From Candidatus Fermentibacteraceae bacterium (lineage in GTDB: Bacteria; Fermentibacterota; Fermentibacteria; Fermentibacterales; JCC-6), in assembly GCA_016744855.1 (NCBI GenBank), contig JADGDO010000001.1, positions 186,001-250,000 on the forward strand: a stretch of 64,000 nucleotides of DNA, in the 5' to 3' direction. The translations under genes were made by a program, and so were the position numbers. Positions 34,972 to 43,497 of this stretch are shown here, one piece after another. Numbering within the stretch: the first letter of the stretch is position 1; every line of letters begins with the position of its first letter. The notes beneath the pieces were generated by a model. It was not told the origin of the DNA and did no database searches. It was given only the letters and a program-made list of their open reading frames with translations.

Positions 34972-35150
34972 TTAATGACCCGCATCAAGCCATTTGAGAC
35001 CCAAGCCGGTTTCCACTGCAAGAGGGATTTCCAGATGGAAGGCTCCCTCCATCTCCTATTTAAGAATGACCTCTGCCCTCTTTGTGTTTTTAGAGCAAGT
35101 TAGAACAAGCTCATCATGAAGCAGTAATAATGCGGTCACACTCCGGGTTG
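34972..35150 (-). pseudogene. decayed duplicate of the polA 3' end
   Basis: In the minus-strand frame ending at the TAA at 34972-34974 the sequence reads LLLHDELVLTC, then ILK, a TAG stop, EMEGAFHLEIPLAVETG and KWLDAGH. The true polA ends HDELVVTC, ILKE, EMEGAFKLKIPLTVETG and NWLDAGH. One codon is missing and one in-frame stop is present. The distance to the sulfatase start (about 10 bases) is the same as between the real polA and the second sulfatase. This is clearly a remnant of a tandem duplication and is not expected to be expressed as a polymerase. Confidence 0.92.
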
Positions 35151-35163
35151 AATTATTTACAGA

Positions 35164-35216
35164 CAACAGACAGCATAATCATCAATATCGACTCCCACAA
35201 GTCTTCTCATGGAACT
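35164..35216. repeat. 53-base direct repeat, copy B
   Basis: Matches 32558-32610. It lies between the polA remnant and the end of the second sulfatase gene, in the gap 35151-35228 that holds no gene. It marks the join between the two duplicated units. Confidence 0.75.
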
Positions 35217-35228
35217 TACTCATCTATT

Positions 35229-36557
35229 CTATCTGATATAGCCCAGATTTCTTAATTCTCTTTCTGCTGTTGCGCTGTGATCAACGGCCGGAGCCTCCCC
35301 CATTGGTGGCGTTGCCCAATAGAATTCTGCTGCATTTATCAGATCCGCTTCGGCTTCTATAACCTCAAGCTCTCCGGGATCTGTAAGCAAATTGAAAGCT
35401 TCATAGGAATCATCTGCCACTGACCAAATAATCTTGTTTTTGTTTGATACAATCGAAACAAGGTCACATTCAGGTCTCCAGAGTACTCCGCTGGCAGGAA
35501 TCTCACGATGAGGGTCAACTGCGCCTGTAAGAATTACAGCCGGGGCATAAGATGGAAACTCAATTTCTGCTACAGCAGCAATTGTGCCGGCTATATCTAG
35601 TTGCCCGACAGATTGTGAGATAACTCTGCCTCCATTGAAACCAGGTCCTGCTAGAATGAGTGGAACGTGTGTTGTCTCCTCGTAGAGAGTTCTTCCATGT
35701 TCTATTCCGTCATGCTCCAGAAATTCCTCACCGTGATCTCCAACAACTATGATGAGAGTATTTTCAGCAAGACCTCTCGTTCTTAAGCTGGCCAGCATTC
35801 TTCCAATCTCAGCATCCATATATGTAAGCTCGCCGTCATAGAGGGCGATAAGATTTGCAATATCCGCAGGCTCCGGAACGACTTGTCCTAAGTTTATTGC
35901 CATCATCTCGTTTACACCCTCTCCCCACGAATCACCGTAGTCACCCGAGTAGCCGGGGTCTGTGTACATTGACATGAAAGGCTCTGGTGCTTTGTAGGGA
36001 ATATGCGGATCGTAAAAATGCACAGCAGCGAAGAACGGTTGATTCCCATCGCTCGAATCCAGCCAGGAGAGGAAGTCATCTACAGTTGGTCCTGCTTTTC
36101 TGAGACTATTTCCACTTGCTACCCCTTGGCAGTCAAAATGCTGAAATCCACGATGAAATCCGAAATCTTCATTCATAAACATAACGTTGAAGAATGCAGC
36201 AGTTCGATATCCTTCTCTATGAAAAGCTAATGGAAGCCATGGTGCATCAGGTGATATACCATGGAAACCTGTATCTGTTTTTCCAGCACCGTGCACTACA
36301 GATGTCACACCTGACATAATGGTTGACATAGTCGGAAGGGTCCAGGAACCTTGTCCCTGGCAGAATTCAGCAAGAGTTCCAGCTGCTGCAAGACTATCGA
36401 TACAGGGTGTTGTTTCCCTTCCATATCCGTAACAGCTGAGATGATCGGCTCGAACCGTATCGGTGAGGACAAGAAGAACATTGACCTTGTCTTCAGAGGC
36501 GCAAGCAAGGGTGAGGAGAATGAAAAATCCGACAAGTGATGACATGTATATTTTCAT
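35229..36557 (-). CDS. sulfatase-family lipoprotein, copy 2 of a tandem pair
   Basis: 442 aa, similar to the 33628-34962 product over its full length and identical in many blocks (for example MFMNEDFGFH, GFQHFDCQGVASG, VVGDHGEEFLEH and the ending NLGYIR). Signal peptide with lipobox TLAC. Metal and nucleophile motifs are LTDTVRADHLSC and GSWTLPTMSTIMSG, again with Thr rather than Cys at the active site. Because the copy directly downstream of the intact polA is this one, it may be the parent. The two copies have clearly diverged in the middle (about residues 210-240) and near residue 335, so they may have split substrates. Confidence 0.85.
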   Translation of the reverse strand: MKIYMSSLVGFFILLTLACASEDKVNVLLVLTDTVRADHLSCYGYGRETTPCIDSLAAAGTLAEFCQGQGSWTLPTMSTIMSGVTSVVHGAGKTDTGFHGISPDAPWLPLAFHREGYRTAAFFNVMFMNEDFGFHRGFQHFDCQGVASGNSLRKAGPTVDDFLSWLDSSDGNQPFFAAVHFYDPHIPYKAPEPFMSMYTDPGYSGDYGDSWGEGVNEMMAINLGQVVPEPADIANLIALYDGELTYMDAEIGRMLASLRTRGLAENTLIIVVGDHGEEFLEHDGIEHGRTLYEETTHVPLILAGPGFNGGRVISQSVGQLDIAGTIAAVAEIEFPSYAPAVILTGAVDPHREIPASGVLWRPECDLVSIVSNKNKIIWSVADDSYEAFNLLTDPGELEVIEAEADLINAAEFYWATPPMGEAPAVDHSATAERELRNLGYIR

Positions 36558-36567
36558 TTATTTGTCC

Positions 36568-39222
36568 TTAGTGACCAGCATCCAGCCAGTTCGTTCCGGA
36601 TCCTGTTTCTACAGTAAGAGGGATTTTTAGCTTAAAAGCTCCCTCCATTTCTTCTTTCAGTATTGTCATGGTTCTCTGCCTGTCCTCTTCCGGACAGGTA
36701 ACAACAAGTTCATCATGAACCTGTAATACAAGATTTGCTGAAGGAAGTTCCTTTCGCAATCTTGATTCAACTTTGATCATAGCCAGTTTGATTATATCGG
36801 CGGCAGAGCCCTGTACGGCTGAGTTAACAGCTGCTCTTTCCATTTGCTTCCTGTTGTTTCCCTTTGCCTCACTCATTCCGGTAAAGAGGCGCTTTCTCCC
36901 CATGACTGTGCGAGTCTCACCGGTTTCTGAAGCAGTTTTTACCATCTCTTCGTAAAAACGCTGTACTTCGGGGTAGGTGTCGTAATAACGGGAAATAATA
37001 CCCGCTGCTTCCCCACGGGAAATTGATAGTCTCTGGGCAAGCCCGAAAGCGCTGATGCCATAGATGATAGAGAAGTTAACTTCCTTTGCTCTTCTTCTGT
37101 TGTCTGGTGATGCATCACCGAAGACAGCTACGGCAGTTCGGGAATGAATATCAGCATTTTCACTGTAAGCTTCTCGGAGTATTCCATCTCCAGCAAGATG
37201 GGCAAGGATTCTAAGCTCTATCTGCGAATAATCTGCCGTAACAAAAATGTGGCCTGGAACAGGGGGAATGAAACATTTTCTAACTTCCTGTCCCCTGCTT
37301 GTTTTTATAGGGATATTCTGCAGGTTTGGGTTGCTTGAGCTTAGTCTGCCCGTGGCAGTGACAGCCTGATTGAAACTTGTATGAATAAGACCTGTTTGAG
37401 GATTAATGTAGCCGGGTAGTTTCTCAATATAGGTGTTGAGAAGCTTTGAAAGCTCTCTGAATTCTATAAGGGTTTCCACAAAAGGATGTTCACTTTTCAG
37501 TTTTGTCAGAACGGTCATGTTTGTCGAACGGGCACCTTTGGAAGTTTTCCTGACGGGCTTGAGTTGTAGAGTATCAAAGAGAACTGAAGCAACTTGCTTT
37601 GGGCTGGCCAGATTTATAGATCGTCCAATCTGATCCGATGCGGTTTGCATAAGGCTGAAAATTTCTTTGCTTATCATATCACCTTCAGCACGAAGAGAGT
37701 CACGATCAATTCCGATTCCCGTATTCTCCATGCCGGCAAGTACTGAGGAAAGGGGAAGTTCAATCTCTCTGTATACCTTTTCCAGTTCTGGGTCTTTGGC
37801 AAACTCTGTATTCATGGTCTTTGAGAGAGAAAGAGTTGATGCTGAATCACTGCAACAGTATTCTGCTACAGTTTCAACGGGAACACCAATAAGAGAACCG
37901 GTTCCGGAAGATGCCTCATCGAATGTTTTCATGGTCTTTCCGAGCCAGTGAGGTACAATCTTCTTGAGCGAGTGAGTCGTGGAATCAGGCCTCAGAAGGT
38001 AATCAGCGAGATAGGGATCATCAGATGGCACCGGTAGATGTACGCCGTGTCTCTGAAGGACCCGACTGTCATACTTTGCATTCTGAGCGATATATCCTCT
38101 TGAGTTTAAAAGCTCACCTAGAGAATTCAGTATGCGGTCTTTATTATCCGATTGAGAGACGGGTACATACCAGCTTTCATTCTCGATTGTGGTTACAGAA
38201 AAACCTATCAAGTCAGCATCTAAAGGATTAACAGATGTTGTCTCGGTATCAACACAGACCGGTCCGTCTCCCGGTAAAACAACTTCATCAGTGTTGTTGA
38301 TAATGTTGACTTTGCATGAAAACTGTTCGTCAACAGGAGATGCTTCGGATAAACTTGTTAAATCCAACTGAAAACGATCTGCTATTTTTGTGAGAGAGAG
38401 CCTGGAGAGAAGCGGCATGGCTTTCTGGAGATCCGGTTCGTTGCCGTTCAAGTCAATCTTTCTCACCTTGTCAGATAGAGGCAGGTTTAGTTTTGTGAGG
38501 CTCAGGCTGAGTTCAACCATATCCTTTGATTCGACTAGCTTATTCAGTATTGATACGGGCTTAATATCTGAGAGGTTTTCGTATATACTGGAGATGCTAC
38601 CAAATTGAGTTATTAGTTTTACTGCACCCTTGGGACCTATCCCTCTTGCTCCTGGAATATTATCAGCGGAGTCCCCAGTAAGAGCGAGGTAGTCGGCAAC
38701 AAATTCAGCTTGAACACCCATGATGCCGATAACATCCCCCTCCTTAACCAGTGTTGGAGGGCGACCGTATTTCCCCGGACGAAGGACAGATACATTGCTA
38801 GTGACAAGTTGAAGCAGATCCTTGTCGGGAGATAGAACAAGAACAGGAAGAGATGATTCAAGTGAAAATCCGGCGATAATATCATCAGCTTCAAGACCCT
38901 CTTCTTCAATAAATGGAATACCTAGAAGGGGTACGAGTTCTCTTGCGAGTTGTGTCTGGATAACTAGTTCTTCAGGTGTTGTAGATCTGTTTGCTTTGTA
39001 TTCTGGAAAAAGATCTTTTCTGAAAGTCGGTCCAGGGGCATCGCTGACTGCTACAACAAGTGAATCCGGATTATTGTCTACAAGTGAAAAAAGTTCTTTC
39101 AGAAGAAAATTCAAGCCGCTGGTAACGGTTCCATCACGTCCCTTAAGTGGACTATTGATAAGTGCGTAATGACCTCGATATAGAACGCTCAGTGTGTCTA
39201 CAAGAATCAGTTTTTGCGGCAC
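36568..39222 (-). CDS. polA: DNA polymerase I
   Basis: 884 aa from a GTG at 39220-39222. The start fits the family N-terminus (MPQKLILVDTLSVLYRG) and has GGAAGG 8 bases upstream; an ATG at 39252 would add 10 residues. All three domains are present: 5'-3' exonuclease (GLEADDIIAGF, LALTGDSADNIPG), a 3'-5' exonuclease with intact ligands (VDTET, NAKYDSRVL, YCCSDSAS), and the polymerase with motif A VTADYSQIELRILAHL, motif B RRRAKEVNFSIIYGIS and motif C LQVHDELVV. Proofreading is thus probably active, unlike in many polA of thermophiles and Gram-positives. It stands 10 bases upstream of a sulfatase gene. Confidence 0.97.
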   Translation of the reverse strand: MPQKLILVDTLSVLYRGHYALINSPLKGRDGTVTSGLNFLLKELFSLVDNNPDSLVVAVSDAPGPTFRKDLFPEYKANRSTTPEELVIQTQLARELVPLLGIPFIEEEGLEADDIIAGFSLESSLPVLVLSPDKDLLQLVTSNVSVLRPGKYGRPPTLVKEGDVIGIMGVQAEFVADYLALTGDSADNIPGARGIGPKGAVKLITQFGSISSIYENLSDIKPVSILNKLVESKDMVELSLSLTKLNLPLSDKVRKIDLNGNEPDLQKAMPLLSRLSLTKIADRFQLDLTSLSEASPVDEQFSCKVNIINNTDEVVLPGDGPVCVDTETTSVNPLDADLIGFSVTTIENESWYVPVSQSDNKDRILNSLGELLNSRGYIAQNAKYDSRVLQRHGVHLPVPSDDPYLADYLLRPDSTTHSLKKIVPHWLGKTMKTFDEASSGTGSLIGVPVETVAEYCCSDSASTLSLSKTMNTEFAKDPELEKVYREIELPLSSVLAGMENTGIGIDRDSLRAEGDMISKEIFSLMQTASDQIGRSINLASPKQVASVLFDTLQLKPVRKTSKGARSTNMTVLTKLKSEHPFVETLIEFRELSKLLNTYIEKLPGYINPQTGLIHTSFNQAVTATGRLSSSNPNLQNIPIKTSRGQEVRKCFIPPVPGHIFVTADYSQIELRILAHLAGDGILREAYSENADIHSRTAVAVFGDASPDNRRRAKEVNFSIIYGISAFGLAQRLSISRGEAAGIISRYYDTYPEVQRFYEEMVKTASETGETRTVMGRKRLFTGMSEAKGNNRKQMERAAVNSAVQGSAADIIKLAMIKVESRLRKELPSANLVLQVHDELVVTCPEEDRQRTMTILKEEMEGAFKLKIPLTVETGSGTNWLDAGH

Positions 39223-39230
39223 TTTATTTT

Positions 39231-39236
39231 CCTTCC
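39231..39236 (-). promoter_or_regulatory. ribosome binding site supporting the GTG start of polA
   Basis: GGAAGG on the minus strand stands 8 bases before the GTG at 39222. Confidence 0.55.
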
Positions 39237-39261
39237 ATTGAATGATGAGCAAATATAGTTA

Positions 39262-40212
39262 ATGCAGAAACGAATGCAGTCATCACCCTTTCTTGACAAA
39301 TCAGCACTCCTGAGAGTATTCTCCTTCACTATGAAGAAAACACCATTCAAAGCTTTCAGGCATGCTTTAACGAATCCTGCAATCAGGTTGGTAATATTCC
39401 TCTCGGTTGTTTCACCGAGGTGGTTATCGCGAATCAATGCGTTTGCATTCGGTTGGATCCTCTCTATTCTGCCACTCGCTTCCAATAAAGTAGTCAGAGA
39501 TCATCAGCGAGGTGTAATGCGAGACAATGGTATCTACACTTCGGTTTCCACCGTATACTCAAGTGTTTTATCAGGTTTCTTCGATTTTTTCTATTTTTCA
39601 TATCGCAGCGATGAAAAATTCAGAAAAGTGATTGATATTAAAGGAAGCCATCACATGGAACAGGCTCTTGCGTCCGGCAAAGGCATTATAGCGGTAACCG
39701 CTCATTATGGTCCCTGGGAGCTGCTTCCTCGGGCAATGAAGCTTCTCGGTTATGATTTAGCAGTAGTAGGCAAAGAGCTCTCTCAAAAGGGCGCTGCTGA
39801 TGTGCTTAATAAACTGAGAGGAAAACCCGGCATTAAAACTATCGACCGCGATGCCGGTGCGGCTCCTATTATTCGTTATCTAAGAGAAAACAAAACACTT
39901 GGAATGCTTATTGATCAGGATACCAGAGGCGTACAGAGCGAATCTGCCTGCTTTATTGGTAAACCTGCACAAACGCCTGTTGCACCTGCTGTTTTTGCCA
40001 GGAAGCTTCAGGTGCCTGTGGTGACCATGCACATCACCAGACAGAAGGATCACACATATCTCCTGGAAATTGATGAGCCCTTATTTTTTACACAAAGTGA
40101 TTCTGTTACAGACATATTAACTTTATTGAATCTACGAATAAGCAGATGGATTCTACATGCTCCGGAGCAATGGGTATGGTTCCACAAGCGCTGGCGTCGC
40201 AAACCGGGTTAA
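39262..40212 (+). CDS. lipid A late acyltransferase, LpxL/HtrB-like
   Basis: 316 aa. The start is uncertain; a Met at 39331 is also plausible. A membrane-embedded N-terminal helix is followed by the acyltransferase motif VTAHYGPWELLPRAM (His-x4-Glu), DRDAGAAPIIRYL, GMLIDQDTRGVQS, a small pocket FIGKPAQTPVAPAVFARK, and the terminal QWVWFHKRWRR. These are the marks of the LpxL/LpxM/HtrB family, which adds secondary acyl chains to lipid A on the inner membrane. It is divergent from polA across 39 bases and meets the next minus-strand gene at a shared TTAA stop. Confidence 0.87.
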   Translation: MQKRMQSSPFLDKSALLRVFSFTMKKTPFKAFRHALTNPAIRLVIFLSVVSPRWLSRINAFAFGWILSILPLASNKVVRDHQRGVMRDNGIYTSVSTVYSSVLSGFFDFFYFSYRSDEKFRKVIDIKGSHHMEQALASGKGIIAVTAHYGPWELLPRAMKLLGYDLAVVGKELSQKGAADVLNKLRGKPGIKTIDRDAGAAPIIRYLRENKTLGMLIDQDTRGVQSESACFIGKPAQTPVAPAVFARKLQVPVVTMHITRQKDHTYLLEIDEPLFFTQSDSVTDILTLLNLRISRWILHAPEQWVWFHKRWRRKPG

Positions 40213-41372
40213 TTTCTCATTAATTTGCTGTTATGTCGTATACTGTCAATAATGAAAGCCGAAATATTATGACAGGCCATCTGAAATCTGTTTTTACCCT
40301 TACACTCGTTATAAAAGCTTACCACTTCTGCTACCTGTCGTTCTGTAGCATGGCCATCCGGCTGGTGGAATGAGTGCTCCAGAAGTTCATTTCTGATGCT
40401 TTCGTACTTATCCTCATTAAGGTTAGCTTCGATTGCCGGTAAAATATCCTTCTCTTCATAAAGAACATCACCTGCCTGCCAGGCGTAAGTATTTGAAAGA
40501 TGCTCAGATGAAGGCTTGTACTTGTCCGGTGCTGGGTTGGCAAAAATAATTGGCTTTTTCAAATGGAACCACTCGTAGCAGACAGCTGATATATCAGAAA
40601 TCATTATGTCAGCCTGATGCATATACTGTGTTATATCAGAATCCCATACAACTTTCACGTTTTTTTCAGCCCCAAGATTCTGAATACATTTATCTATTTC
40701 ATCATATATCTCTCTACTGTTCGGATTCACACGGGAATGGTATTTGATTATCAAGTTCCATCTTGGAGCAATAGCTCGTATGAGTTTCTCTCCCCAGATG
40801 GGAAGTGAACTCTCGCCGTGTTCGGAAAAACTCAATCTTGTCCCTGAACCTTGAGAAATCCATGTCGGTGCGTAAAGAATTGTTGGTTTGTCATTGTCAA
40901 ACAGAGGAGAATAGGAAAGAGTATTTGATAACAGTTTATCGAACTTGGGATAACCCACGATCTTAAATCTTTCAGGATGCTTGAGTTGGTATTCACCGAC
41001 GATTTTATCCATGTGCTTCCTTCCTGGAAGCAGGAGAAGATCATACAGTAGTATTCGGTGATGCTTCAAAAGATAGTGTTTGTCCGAGGCACCATGGAAA
41101 ACCTGTACAGAGTAGCCCCAGAATATCATCTGAAAGCCTGTATACACAACTACTTTAGTTTTCAATTTATTCAGCAGAAATTTTGCATGCGTGGAATTCT
41201 TAACAAGTCTGAGATCCTGCAGAAGGTAAGGAAACTTCTCTTTAAGAAAGTTGAAAACAGTAGGGTTTTTTGTAAGAATCACTCCCCCTAGACTGTCGTA
41301 TATAGGACGGATGTGAGCAAAGTGCTGAACATCAGTTCGTATCCAGTATGCTATTTTATAAGTTTCCGCCAT
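40209..41372 (-). CDS. CDP-glycerol glycerophosphotransferase-like protein (TagB/TagF family)
   Basis: 387 aa. The family pattern is visible: VFHGASDK (HGxxxK), VGYPKFDKLL, ILYAPTW, IIKYHSR, ADIMISDISAVCYEWF and KPIIFANP. In wall teichoic acid synthesis such enzymes transfer glycerol-phosphate from CDP-glycerol to a lipid-linked acceptor on the cytoplasmic face. No clear membrane helix. It is last in a run of related genes that also includes a TagD-like cytidylyltransferase. Whether it is a primase or a polymerase cannot be told. Confidence 0.8.
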   Translation of the reverse strand: MAETYKIAYWIRTDVQHFAHIRPIYDSLGGVILTKNPTVFNFLKEKFPYLLQDLRLVKNSTHAKFLLNKLKTKVVVYTGFQMIFWGYSVQVFHGASDKHYLLKHHRILLYDLLLLPGRKHMDKIVGEYQLKHPERFKIVGYPKFDKLLSNTLSYSPLFDNDKPTILYAPTWISQGSGTRLSFSEHGESSLPIWGEKLIRAIAPRWNLIIKYHSRVNPNSREIYDEIDKCIQNLGAEKNVKVVWDSDITQYMHQADIMISDISAVCYEWFHLKKPIIFANPAPDKYKPSSEHLSNTYAWQAGDVLYEEKDILPAIEANLNEDKYESIRNELLEHSFHQPDGHATERQVAEVVSFYNECKGKNRFQMACHNISAFIIDSIRHNSKLMRN

Positions 41373-41381
41373 GTAGAAGTT

Positions 41382-42479
41382 TTACCTTTCTTTTCTCAAA
41401 ATAGAGTCAATGCATTCTTTAACTCTTTGTGAAGCTTTACCGTTCAACCCGGTAAAATAGTAGTTTCTGTATTCAGTAAGTTTGTTCTTCATTGATTCTG
41501 TAGGAGAAAGGGCTTGCTTCAACGCTCCTCTGAGTTGTTCCGGATCTGATATATGTGGAAATGCACCTATAAGCCAGTCCACGGGGTCAATTGAAAGAAC
41601 AGGCATTCCGTCAGAGTGTTTCAATTGTGAATGGGGTAACTCATAGATTATTCCGTGTTTTCCAAGTGCGAGAAACTCATTAACAACACTTGAAGTATCA
41701 CTGATCATTGTATCAGCGAGATTTAAGTATGGATAAACATCGAATTCTTCTTTGGGTACAAGGTAGACCTCTTTGTGGTTCTCTGCAAGTTTCTGATAGA
41801 ATTTGTGCTGAGAGTGAGGAGCATATTTGCCTCCCCAGGAATACGGATGAAGCTTTATTACGAGATTGAACTCAGGAATGACATCAAGTATCCTGTCACC
41901 TATGTGATCCATGCAGCTGGGTTTGTATGAGGGTGCGAAGAGAACAGTTTTTTTTCCAGGATCAAGTCCGAGTTTATCCTTCAACTCGCTACTGTTATAG
42001 TTACCCGGCCAGAAGAAAGGATCCAGTTTCGGCAATCCAGTGATGTGAAAATCTGCTTTATCTTCATGCCCGATGCTTTTTATGTAATCGTACCAGTATT
42101 TGCCCTCCAGAAAGACATTGTATCGTACATTCTTCTGTTTTACAATGTTCCTGATCCTCAATGTCTTGATGCCCACACCGTGGTCGAGGTGAAACTTGGG
42201 TACGTCATCGTATCTCCCCGGATTTTTAAGAGCATCTCCGCAGATAACTGCATCAAATCCGGTTGTTTCATCTGTGACCTGGAAGCCCTTGTTCAACAGG
42301 TCCTTTTCTATCCGTGATCTGTTGGAGACAAGAAACAGACCGAGAAAACGATGTTGATCTTTGCCTACCCTGATCCAAAGGTCATAGTCCGGATCGTTGT
42401 GCATAGCAGAGTAGAGTGGTTGAAGGGAGTTGAAGTAGTACTCCTTTTTGAGGTCAAATAGTATTCTGTATTTAGTCAT
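41382..42479 (-). CDS. CDP-glycerol glycerophosphotransferase-like protein (TagB/TagF family)
   Basis: 365 aa from the ATG at 42477-42479, with GGAGG about nine bases upstream inside the end of the ATP-grasp gene (8-base overlap). Family motifs: LDHGVGIKTLR, ITGLPKLDPFF, VLFAPSYKPS, LVIKLHPYSWGG, LADTMISDTSSVVNEFL and a final Tyr-rich FTGLNGKASQRV that recalls the DGxAS motif of TagF enzymes. That last motif makes it the best candidate for a true polymerase in the cluster. An upstream in-frame start at 42611 is rejected because it lies within the ATP-grasp gene. Confidence 0.82.
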   Translation of the reverse strand: MTKYRILFDLKKEYYFNSLQPLYSAMHNDPDYDLWIRVGKDQHRFLGLFLVSNRSRIEKDLLNKGFQVTDETTGFDAVICGDALKNPGRYDDVPKFHLDHGVGIKTLRIRNIVKQKNVRYNVFLEGKYWYDYIKSIGHEDKADFHITGLPKLDPFFWPGNYNSSELKDKLGLDPGKKTVLFAPSYKPSCMDHIGDRILDVIPEFNLVIKLHPYSWGGKYAPHSQHKFYQKLAENHKEVYLVPKEEFDVYPYLNLADTMISDTSSVVNEFLALGKHGIIYELPHSQLKHSDGMPVLSIDPVDWLIGAFPHISDPEQLRGALKQALSPTESMKNKLTEYRNYYFTGLNGKASQRVKECIDSILRKER

Positions 42480-43491
42480 CAGAGTTTTCCTCCAGAATCT
42501 TGCAGAAGTGTTCAACTCTGAGTTTGAAACTGTTGTTTTGGTTGAAATTGCCCTTCTCAAAAACAAATTCACCGTCAATGTACAATAATCTCCCGGGAAG
42601 CCCATCGACATACATCAAGTCTTCTGTAGATTGCCCGAATATGGATTGCAGCTCGTTGACAAGAAATCTACCATCAATAGTCTCAAAGATATCCACCGCC
42701 ATGGAGACAAATTTTCCCTGATCACAGATTTCCCTGACCATATGCAAGAGCTTATCAGGTGGTCTACCCCAGCCTTTCAGCATTGCACCACTGGCGAAAC
42801 TGCCCTTAAGAAGTTTCTTATGTCCAAAAAAGGACTCTCCTATTTTGACCATTCTCCATTCCCATTTTATCTTCTCAAACTTCTGAAGGAGCATTACATG
42901 TTTTTCAATGACACCTACCGCGGGGACTTTGATAAAACTACCGGATTTAACTGGAGTATATCCCTTCGTTAGCGCAGGACTTCGGTAGATACCAAAGATT
43001 TTACGACCTATACTCCTGGCCATCTTTCTATTTCTTACAATCTTTACTCCTGATGACTTGGCTCCGATATTGGATTTATAAACCATGGGGTATTCATCGT
43101 GTCCATCTAGGAATTCTAACAGATCTCTTTTTCTGTAAAACACATGAGTATCTGTGTGTGGAAAATTGTTAACCTTCAACCAGTAACTCATCATGCGCTT
43201 GTTTTCATAGATGAAGAGTTCATTGTAGGTTGGATAAATCGTCTTCTTCATGTACTCTGTTAGTACAAGAAGTCTTTCATCAAACATTGTCTTCTGTTCC
43301 TGTATTTTAGAAGGTGGCCTGCAGAGAAAACCGTCGCAGTTGCTTTGCTCAACTAGTTGAATCCAATCAGGTGAAATAATATCTATAACTTCATAGTGAA
43401 TTCCCAGATCTTTACATGATTTTACATACTGTCGATACTCTCTGCAATAGCTTTTCAGTATTCCGAGCTTAAGTTTCGGCTTGTTTTTCAT
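42472..43491 (-). CDS. ATP-grasp ligase in the polymer cluster
   Basis: 339 aa. ATP-grasp signs: YPMVYKSNIGAKSSGVKIV (phosphate-binding loop), IEKHVMLLQKF, WEWRMVKIGESFFGHKKLL and AVDIFETIDGRFLVNELQS (metal-binding Glu-x-Asn). The N-terminal pre-ATP-grasp domain begins KLKLGILKSYCREYRQYV. Such enzymes join a carboxylate to an amine or thiol, and the pattern is near RimK and YheC/YheD. Set between two glycerophosphotransferase genes, it may add an amino acid or peptide to the polymer or its precursor. That role is inference. Confidence 0.78.
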   Translation of the reverse strand: MKNKPKLKLGILKSYCREYRQYVKSCKDLGIHYEVIDIISPDWIQLVEQSNCDGFLCRPPSKIQEQKTMFDERLLVLTEYMKKTIYPTYNELFIYENKRMMSYWLKVNNFPHTDTHVFYRKRDLLEFLDGHDEYPMVYKSNIGAKSSGVKIVRNRKMARSIGRKIFGIYRSPALTKGYTPVKSGSFIKVPAVGVIEKHVMLLQKFEKIKWEWRMVKIGESFFGHKKLLKGSFASGAMLKGWGRPPDKLLHMVREICDQGKFVSMAVDIFETIDGRFLVNELQSIFGQSTEDLMYVDGLPGRLLYIDGEFVFEKGNFNQNNSFKLRVEHFCKILEENSDD

Positions 43492-43497
43492 AATATG

